From JANOAR01 sp031411235 (GTDB taxonomy: Bacteria; Verrucomicrobiota; Verrucomicrobiia; Verrucomicrobiales; Verrucomicrobiaceae): a stretch of DNA of 12,203 nucleotides. Both the position numbers and the translations under genes were made by a program. The notes beneath the pieces were generated by a model. The model searched no databases, was not told where the DNA came from, and saw only the letters and a program-made list of their open reading frames with translations. Positions 7,492 to 12,203 of the stretch are shown here, piece after piece. How positions within the stretch are numbered: the stretch's first letter is position 1; every line of letters starts with the position of its first letter. Location of the stretch: contig JANOAR010000276.1 in NCBI GenBank assembly GCA_031411235.1, forward strand, positions 1 to 12,203, written 5' to 3'.

Positions 7492-7521
7492 ATTTTATCA
7501 GGGAAGGATAGGCTGCATCAA
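7492..7521 (-). promoter_or_regulatory. Candidate sigma70-type promoter for the pil operon
   Basis: On the minus strand, TTGATG (7521-7516) and TAAAAT (7497-7492) are separated by 18 bp and lie 45 nt upstream of the ATG at 7446. The -35 hexamer overlaps the stop codon of the upstream epimerase gene. The 71-bp gap is AT-rich compared with its surroundings. Both hexamers match four or five of six consensus positions. Transcription from further upstream is not excluded, as the epimerase gene has the same orientation. Confidence 0.4.
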
Positions 7522-8468
7522 GAAGGGATTGCAAGAAAGTCACGAAAATAGGCAACTGTTGTCTGAATCCCATCTTCCAGTGCCACCTTGGGCTCCCAGC
7601 CCAGAAGTTTTCTTGCCAGTGTAATATCGGGTTGGCGTACCTTCGGATCATCTTCTGGCAAGGGGCGGAAGTCGATAGTGGCCTTGCTGCCCGTGAGCTT
7701 CAGGATCGTTTCGGCAAAGTGCAGCACGGTCATTTCGCGAGGATTACCGATGTTGACGGGCTCATGGTAGTCGCCCTGTGAGAGCTTGAAAATACCATCC
7801 ACCAAGTCCGATACGTAGCAGAAGCTGCGCGTCTGCGAGCCATCGCCAAAGACCGTCAGTGGTGTGCCGCGCAGTGCTTGGCCGATGAAAGCGGGAACGA
7901 CTCGGCCATCTTCGAGGCGCATTCTGGGGCCGTAGGTGTTGAAGATGCGGACGATCTTTGTGTCCATGTTATGCGCACGGTGATAGGCCATCGTCAGGGC
8001 TTCCGCGAAGCGCTTGGCTTCATCGTACACGCCGCGTGGGCCGATGGGGTTCACATTGCCCCAGTAGTCCTCGCGCTGCGGATGCACGAGCGGATCGCCA
8101 TAGCACTCGCTGGTGGATGCGATGAGGAAGGTGGCACCTTTGGCCTTGGCAAGCCCCAGCGCATTATGCGTTCCGAGCGAGCCGACTTTCATGGTCTGTA
8201 TCGGCAGTTGCAGGTAGTCGATAGGGCTCGCGGGAGAGGCCATGTGATACACCAGACTGACTTCGCCTGTGAGGTAGATGTAGTTGGTCACGTCATGGTG
8301 GACGAAGTGAAAATCTGGGTTCCCCGCGAGGTGCGCGATGTTGCGCTCATTCCCCGTGAGGAGGTTGTCGATACCCACGACTCGATACCCCTCAGCGAGG
8401 AGTCTGTCTGTGAGATGTGAGCCGAGGAAACCAGCGGCACCTGTGACTACTGCAGTCTTTTTCTTCAT
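7518..8468 (-). CDS. UDP-glucuronate decarboxylase-type NAD-dependent epimerase/dehydratase
   Basis: The 316-residue short-chain dehydrogenase/reductase of the extended type is most like UDP-glucuronate decarboxylase (UXS), which converts UDP-glucuronate to UDP-xylose. The Rossmann loop GAAGFLG is at 10-16 and the acidic NAD-ribose residue is probably D34 in GIDNLLTGN. The active site reads STSECYGDP (118-126) with the YDEAK motif giving Tyr148 and Lys152. RIFNTYGPRM (174-183) and DDPKVRQPDI (273-282) are typical of UXS. The frame is open upstream to 8861, but those residues look non-coding. The ATG at 8468 puts the Rossmann motif near the N-terminus and gives the usual family length. It may supply a sugar for exopolysaccharide, lipopolysaccharide or glycoprotein. 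dTDP-glucose dehydratase or UDP-glucose epimerase are less likely alternatives. Confidence 0.85.
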   Translation of the reverse strand: MKKKTAVVTGAAGFLGSHLTDRLLAEGYRVVGIDNLLTGNERNIAHLAGNPDFHFVHHDVTNYIYLTGEVSLVYHMASPASPIDYLQLPIQTMKVGSLGTHNALGLAKAKGATFLIASTSECYGDPLVHPQREDYWGNVNPIGPRGVYDEAKRFAEALTMAYHRAHNMDTKIVRIFNTYGPRMRLEDGRVVPAFIGQALRGTPLTVFGDGSQTRSFCYVSDLVDGIFKLSQGDYHEPVNIGNPREMTVLHFAETILKLTGSKATIDFRPLPEDDPKVRQPDITLARKLLGWEPKVALEDGIQTTVAYFRDFLAIPS

Positions 8469-8518
8469 ACCATTTTTTTGCGCCCAGCGCGGAGGGCGGC
8501 GACTTTGGGACAGTTCAG

Positions 8519-8556
8519 CAACCATGCAAGCCGAAAGGCTTGTCCTGCATGGGTTG
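8519..8556. promoter_or_regulatory. Stem-loop with GAAA loop in the divergent leader
   Basis: Nested complementary blocks form a stem: CAACC (8519-8523) with GGTTG (8552-8556), ATGCA (8524-8528) with TGCAT (8546-8550), and AGCC (8529-8532) with GGCT (8537-8540) closing a GAAA loop (8533-8536). One G (8551) and the bases TGTCC (8541-8545) bulge on the 3' side. It could act in the 5' leader of either flanking gene or be a dispersed palindromic repeat. No T run follows on either strand, so it is not a simple terminator. Confidence 0.45.
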
Positions 8557-8652
8557 AGACGACATTGACCTGGGCACCGTTGGAGTTGATACTTCAGGCG
8601 GAGATCATCATGTACCTCGCTTGAAAAATACCCTTGGCGGCTGCCCCGATAT

Positions 8653-8672
8653 TTGTTAATAAACATTAACAA
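8653..8672. promoter_or_regulatory. Perfect palindrome, candidate operator
   Basis: TTGTTAAT (8653-8660) and ATTAACAA (8665-8672) are exact inverted copies separated by AAAC. The site sits 7 bp before the ATG of the membrane protease gene and inside the AT-rich part of the divergent region. A symmetric 8-4-8 site at this place is typical of a dimeric repressor's operator. The regulator is not encoded in the window. Confidence 0.45.
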
Positions 8673-8679
8673 CAATCGA

Positions 8680-9588
8680 ATGACCATCCACTGGCTTGCC
8701 CGCAAATCCCCCAACACCCTTCGCCCCGACGTGAAGGAGGTGAAAATCGAGCGCCGCAAGCTTCCCGTAAAGGTGCGTCCCGATATTGCCCGCACGGATC
8801 GCATGTTGCTTTGGAAGCGTCTCCTCGCCTTCATCGTCCTTGTACCGCTATCCCTTTTCACGACGGTTGTCTGCGTGGATTTGTTTTTCCATCGCCAAGT
8901 TCAGGACACCTTGTGGACCTCGGCAGAGTTCCAGTGGTTTGTAGGAGGCGTGATGCTTTGGCTGTTGTTTTTCTTCCCCTTACCACGGCTTTTTTCCATT
9001 CTTTATGTCTTCGGCCATGAGTGGACGCACATCTTCGCCGCGCGGCTCTGCGGCGGCGTCATCTACGACTACCATGTCGGCAGGGATGGCGGCTGGGTGG
9101 ACACCAATAAATCGAACACCTTCATCTCTCTCTCTCCCTACCTTATCCCCTTCTACACCTTCTTTGCTGTGCTCGGGTTTGCCGCTGTCGGCATCTTCGT
9201 GAATCTGGATGCACCGATGCCCATCGGCACGCTGCGGTTGTTCGAGAGCTTCACATTGATGAAGGGTCTGTATTTTTTCGTGGGCCTCACCTGGTGCTTC
9301 CACCTCAGCTATACCCTGCGCACTTTGCGCGTGCAGCAGACCGATCTGCTGCGTAACGGCGAGTTCTTCTCCATGCAACTCATCTTCCTAGTGAACCTCG
9401 CTCTCGTTGCCGGATTCCTCATCATCGCCTCGCCCAATGTCGGCTGGTCCGACGCTGGGAAAAGCGTTTGGAACACCGGAGCCAGGGCCTACCACGGCAC
9501 CATCGGCACTGTCGCTGCTGCCAGCGATGCCGTCAGCGATGAAGCGGTGTCGATGAAGCGCGACTTGGATCATTGGAAAGTGCGGTAA
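8680..9588 (+). CDS. Membrane protein with HExxH motif, M50-like zinc metalloprotease
   Basis: The protein has 302 residues from the ATG at 8680. A basic, cytoplasmic-looking N-terminus of about 40 residues is followed by hydrophobic segments at about 44-69, 86-109, 149-174, 192-212 and 230-250. The motif GHEWTHIFAAR at 112-122 gives the HExxH zinc site (His113, Glu114, His117) at the end of the second segment. Histidine and acidic residues in WCFHLSYTLRTLRVQQTDL (His208, Asp222) could provide the third ligand, but this is inference. M50-type proteases cleave proteins within or next to the membrane, and related small families in Verrucomicrobia and Planctomycetes have no known substrate. A TTG start at 8653 would add nine residues lying in the palindrome, so ATG is preferred. 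It is divergent from the epimerase gene and 99 bp upstream of the next gene. Confidence 0.7.
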   Translation: MTIHWLARKSPNTLRPDVKEVKIERRKLPVKVRPDIARTDRMLLWKRLLAFIVLVPLSLFTTVVCVDLFFHRQVQDTLWTSAEFQWFVGGVMLWLLFFFPLPRLFSILYVFGHEWTHIFAARLCGGVIYDYHVGRDGGWVDTNKSNTFISLSPYLIPFYTFFAVLGFAAVGIFVNLDAPMPIGTLRLFESFTLMKGLYFFVGLTWCFHLSYTLRTLRVQQTDLLRNGEFFSMQLIFLVNLALVAGFLIIASPNVGWSDAGKSVWNTGARAYHGTIGTVAAASDAVSDEAVSMKRDLDHWKVR

Positions 9589-9687
9589 CTCTTCCCGCCC
9601 CGTGGTTCAGTGGCACGGATGCCTGCCTGTCGGCAAGCCTCGCAGTAAGATTGCATCCTCCGCGTGCGATCCCCTCTCTACCACACC

Positions 9688-12203
9688 ATGCACCGTCTCC
9701 TTTTTCTCGCTGCCATTCTCGGTTCGTCCCTACACGCCGAGTCACTCATCACTTGGCAGCGAGTACAGCTCGCCCAGGAATTCTATGCCGAAGGCGCGAC
9801 TGCTGCCGATCTCGACAAGGATGGCCACACAGACATCATCAGCGGCCCCTACTGGTATGCAGGCCCCGATTGGAAAACGAAACACGCCTTCTACGAGCCC
9901 AAGCCCTTCAGCATCAACGGCTACTCCGACAATTTTTTTGCCTACGCCCACGACTTCAATGCCGACGGCTACCTCGACATCCTCGTGCTCGGTTTTCCTG
10001 GCAAGGAAGCACGACTCTACATGAGCCCTGGGAAGTTCGGCGGGGAAGACAAAGCCTGGGCGATGAGCATCGTCGCCGATGTGGTGGATAACGAGTCGCC
10101 CGTCTTCACCGACCTCACAGGCGACGGCAAACCAGAGATCGTGTGCAGCACGGGCGGCAAGTTTGGCTACTTCGCACCAAGTTGGGATAAGCCCACGGAG
10201 AAATGGCCCTTCATCGCCGTCAGCGACGACATGAAGGTCGCCAAATTCACCCACGGCCTCGGCGTCGGCGATGTGAATGGCGATGGCAAGATGGATCTGC
10301 TCGAAGCCCGCCGCTGGTGGGAAAACACCACCGCCAGTGCCCCACCGAAAACGGAAAACGGAAAACCGGAAACGCCCCTCTTCATCCAGCACAACTTCGC
10401 CGCAGGCGTCGGCGGTGGGGCGCAGATGTTCGCCTATGACTTCGATGGCAACGGCACCAACGATGTCTTCACCAGTCTCGCGGCGCATCGCTATGGCGTG
10501 GCGGTGTATTTGCAGAACAAACCAGCGCCCAGCGTCAAAACGTCCAATGGCGTGGCGGCGGTAAAGCGAGAATTCAAGCTGGGATCCGATGGAAAAGAGA
10601 TTCCTGGGTCAGCCGTTGATTTTACTGGCCCAGCCTGGCAGCGCGTCATGCTCGCCAGCGAGCAGCCGCAGGACAACGACTACGGCATCGTCTTCTCCCA
10701 GCCGCACGCCGCAGCCTTGGCCGACATCAATGGCGATGGCATCCAGGACATCGTCACCGGCAAGCGCTACTGGGCGCACAACGGCCACGATCCCGACGAG
10801 CGCGGTGCCCGTGTCGTCTATTGGTATGAAACCAAGCGCAATGGCAAAGGCGGCGTCGATTTTCTGCCGCATCTCATCGACGCCGAGAGCGGTGTGGGCG
10901 TGGATGTGCAAGCCATCGACGTGAATGGCGACAAGCTCCTCGACATCGTGGTGGGCAACAAAGCGGGTGTGTATGTGCTGCTCCAGCAGCGCAAAGACAG
11001 CACCGCTGCTGCCATTGAAGCCATGCAGCCGCGCAAGATGTATGGCCCCGCGCTGAAGGCACAGAAAGACTACGCCCAGGGCCAGTCCGCAGCCGAGGCG
11101 TTGAAGAACCTGCAACTCCCCGGCGGCTTCCACGCCGACCTCATCGCCGCCGAGCCCGACCTCGTGCAACCCATCGCCTTCGCCTTCGATGAGCGCGGTC
11201 GCATCTGGGTCGTCGAGGGCCTCAGCTACCCGCAGCCACGCGAGGTGGGACAAGGCAAGGACCGCATCAAGATCCTCGAAGACAAAGATGGCGATGGTCG
11301 CTACGAAACGATCAAAATCTTTTGTGAAGGCATCAGCCTCGCCAGCGGCATCGAGATCGGCTTTGGCGGTGTGTGGGTCGGCGCGGCACCGTATTTGATG
11401 TTCATCGCGGACAAGGATCACGACGACAAACCCGATGCCACACCTGTCGCCCATCCCGTCCCCGGCTTGAGTTTCCAGGCCGAGATGCTGCTCGATGGCT
11501 GGGGCTCGCAGGATACACACGAGACGCTGAACTCCTTTATCTGGGGCCCCGATGGCTGGCTCTACGGCTGCCACGGCGTCTTCACCCACAGCCTCGTCGG
11601 CAAGCCCGGTGCAGCGGAGAAAGACCGCGAACCCATCAACGCGGGCGTCTGGCGCTATCATCCCGTGCGCCATGTTTTTGAAGTCTTCGCCCACGGCACC
11701 AGCAATCCCTGGGGGCTCGACTACGACCAGAACGGCGAGTTCTTCGTCACCGCCTGCGTCATCCCGCACCTCTACCACATCGTCCCTGGGGCACGTTATC
11801 AGCGGCAAGGCGGCCAGCACTTCAACCCCTACACGTACGAAGACATAACAACCATCGCCGACCACCTGCACTACGCCGGCAGCCTGCGGCCCGATGTTCA
11901 CGATGCGACCACGGGCAGCGGCATTTCCAATGACACGACCAACGCCCTCGGCGGAGGCCACGCCCACTGCGGCCTCGCCATCTACCAGAGCAATCTCTTC
12001 CCCGCGACCTATCGCAACGCACTCATCTTCGGCAACCTGCACGGCCATCGCCTCGTGACGAACTACACCGACCCACAAGGCAGCACCTTCGTCGGCAAAC
12101 ACGGCAGCGACTTCATGCGAGCCAACGACATGCACTTCATCCCCGTCACGCAGAAGGTCGGCCCCGATGGCGCACTGTATGTCAGCGACTGGAGCGACAA
12201 GCA
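9688..12203 (+). CDS. Secreted FG-GAP/VCBS-repeat protein with PVC 'membrane-bound dehydrogenase' domain (partial)
   Basis: An uninterrupted frame of 838 codons runs from the ATG at 9688 off the right edge. Residues 1-17 are a signal peptide (MHRLLFLAAILGSSLHA). Residues about 20-440 carry FG-GAP/VCBS-type units, each marked by a DxDxDG-like calcium loop: 41-49, 89-97, 142-150, 195-203, 251-259, 346-354 and 411-419. From about 472 (LKNLQLPGGFHADLIAAEPD, then IAFAFDERGRIWVVEG) begins the domain known as TIGR02604, a beta-propeller-like putative dehydrogenase restricted largely to Planctomycetes and Verrucomicrobia. It includes KILEDKDGDGRYE (528-540). Such proteins often continue into HEAT repeats and a CxxCH cytochrome c domain; that part is beyond the window. 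The preceding 99 bp contain nothing convincing. A role in oxidising sugars or other substrates in the periplasm is inference. Confidence 0.85.
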   Translation, partial: MHRLLFLAAILGSSLHAESLITWQRVQLAQEFYAEGATAADLDKDGHTDIISGPYWYAGPDWKTKHAFYEPKPFSINGYSDNFFAYAHDFNADGYLDILVLGFPGKEARLYMSPGKFGGEDKAWAMSIVADVVDNESPVFTDLTGDGKPEIVCSTGGKFGYFAPSWDKPTEKWPFIAVSDDMKVAKFTHGLGVGDVNGDGKMDLLEARRWWENTTASAPPKTENGKPETPLFIQHNFAAGVGGGAQMFAYDFDGNGTNDVFTSLAAHRYGVAVYLQNKPAPSVKTSNGVAAVKREFKLGSDGKEIPGSAVDFTGPAWQRVMLASEQPQDNDYGIVFSQPHAAALADINGDGIQDIVTGKRYWAHNGHDPDERGARVVYWYETKRNGKGGVDFLPHLIDAESGVGVDVQAIDVNGDKLLDIVVGNKAGVYVLLQQRKDSTAAAIEAMQPRKMYGPALKAQKDYAQGQSAAEALKNLQLPGGFHADLIAAEPDLVQPIAFAFDERGRIWVVEGLSYPQPREVGQGKDRIKILEDKDGDGRYETIKIFCEGISLASGIEIGFGGVWVGAAPYLMFIADKDHDDKPDATPVAHPVPGLSFQAEMLLDGWGSQDTHETLNSFIWGPDGWLYGCHGVFTHSLVGKPGAAEKDREPINAGVWRYHPVRHVFEVFAHGTSNPWGLDYDQNGEFFVTACVIPHLYHIVPGARYQRQGGQHFNPYTYEDITTIADHLHYAGSLRPDVHDATTGSGISNDTTNALGGGHAHCGLAIYQSNLFPATYRNALIFGNLHGHRLVTNYTDPQGSTFVGKHGSDFMRANDMHFIPVTQKVGPDGALYVSDWSDK
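10346..10374 (+). repeat. Short GGAAAAC tandem repeat inside the FG-GAP gene
   Basis: The unit CGAAAAC/GGAAAAC appears about four times in a row, the last copy altered, in a purine-rich run within an otherwise GC-rich gene. It encodes a Lys/Glu/Asn/Pro linker (PPKTENGKPETP) between calcium loops four and five. The repeat keeps the frame. Confidence 0.5.

Larger units (their letters stand above)
8469..8679. other. Divergent intergenic region between the epimerase and the membrane protease genes
   Basis: These 211 bp separate two divergently transcribed genes and should hold both promoters. The region contains a stable stem-loop (8519-8556) and a perfect palindrome (8653-8672), described separately. 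The last 30 bp are strongly AT-rich. No convincing -35/-10 pair stands out; the best plus-strand pair is TTGGCG (8634-8639) with TTAATA (8656-8661) at 16-bp spacing, which is weak. No small gene is supported. Confidence 0.6.

Noticed and set aside
8469..8861. N-terminal extension of the epimerase frame to 8861
   Set aside because: The added 131 residues are Arg/Ser-rich with no pattern, overlap the palindrome and the divergent gene, and would put the Rossmann motif far from the N-terminus.
9119..9138. TC-rich run in the membrane protease gene as a phase-variable repeat
   Set aside because: Only a few units long, and it encodes an ordinary Ser-Leu-Ser-Pro segment.
9602..9618. tRNA-like D-arm sequence (GTGGTTCAGTGGCACGG)
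   Set aside because: No T-arm GTTCGANNC, no proper anticodon arm and no pairing acceptor ends are found around it.
9631..9642. TGCC-TGTC-GGCA mini hairpin before the FG-GAP gene as a terminator
   Set aside because: The stem is only 4 bp and no T run follows.
9742..10488. Open frame of 248 codons on the minus strand
   Set aside because: Antisense shadow of the same FG-GAP gene, with no recognisable domain.
10609..12135. Long open frame of 508 codons on the minus strand
   Set aside because: It is antisense to the FG-GAP/dehydrogenase gene, whose plus-strand reading shows clear domains. The translation is Val/Ala/Asp-rich without any motif, as expected opposite a GC-rich gene.
1..12203. CRISPR array, phage genes or defence system
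   Set aside because: No regularly spaced repeats, no phage structural genes and no nuclease or helicase motifs were seen; the only mobile trace is the transposase tail at the left edge.

Overview
The window looks like a piece of a Verrucomicrobiota chromosome, probably order Verrucomicrobiales. Two things point there. A five-gene block has the content and order of the Akkermansia muciniphila Amuc_1098-Amuc_1102 pilus locus. The right end carries a protein with the 'membrane-bound dehydrogenase' domain that is typical of Planctomycetes and Verrucomicrobia. No intact ribosomal, tRNA or phage gene is visible. All calls come from reading motifs and protein layout; no database search was possible.

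Layout. (1) Positions 2-166 hold the tail of an ISL3-type transposase and a probable insertion-sequence end. (2) Positions 177-7446, minus strand, form a compact operon read right to left: a secreted Ig-like protein (Amuc_1102-like), a PilM-PilN fusion (Amuc_1101-like), a PilO-like protein (Amuc_1100-like), a PilP-like protein (Amuc_1099-like) and a secretin (PilQ, Amuc_1098-like). It is closed by a hairpin-plus-T-run terminator. (3) Positions 7518-8468, minus strand, encode a UDP-glucuronate decarboxylase-type epimerase/dehydratase. (4) Positions 8469-8679 are a structured divergent intergenic region with a perfect palindrome and a strong stem-loop. (5) Positions 8680-9588, plus strand, encode a multi-pass membrane protein with an HExxH zinc-protease motif. 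(6) Position 9688 to the window end, plus strand, is a large secreted protein with FG-GAP/VCBS-type repeats followed by the PVC dehydrogenase domain; it is cut by the window edge.

How the parts fit. The order PilM-PilN, PilO, PilP, PilQ is the canonical pilMNOPQ order of the type IV pilus alignment complex. This complex links the cytoplasm, the inner membrane and the outer-membrane secretin. Reading the block this way gives working roles to the proteins usually called hypothetical: the Amuc_1100-like protein sits in the PilO slot, and the Amuc_1099-like protein in the PilP slot. Unusual points are the PilM-PilN fusion, a calcium-binding-type Asp loop in the PilP-like protein, TPR repeats at the front of the secretin, and the small secreted Ig-like protein as first gene. 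No pilin, PilB/PilT motor or PilC gene lies in the window, so the rest of the machine must be elsewhere. None of the eight gene starts has a clear Shine-Dalgarno motif.
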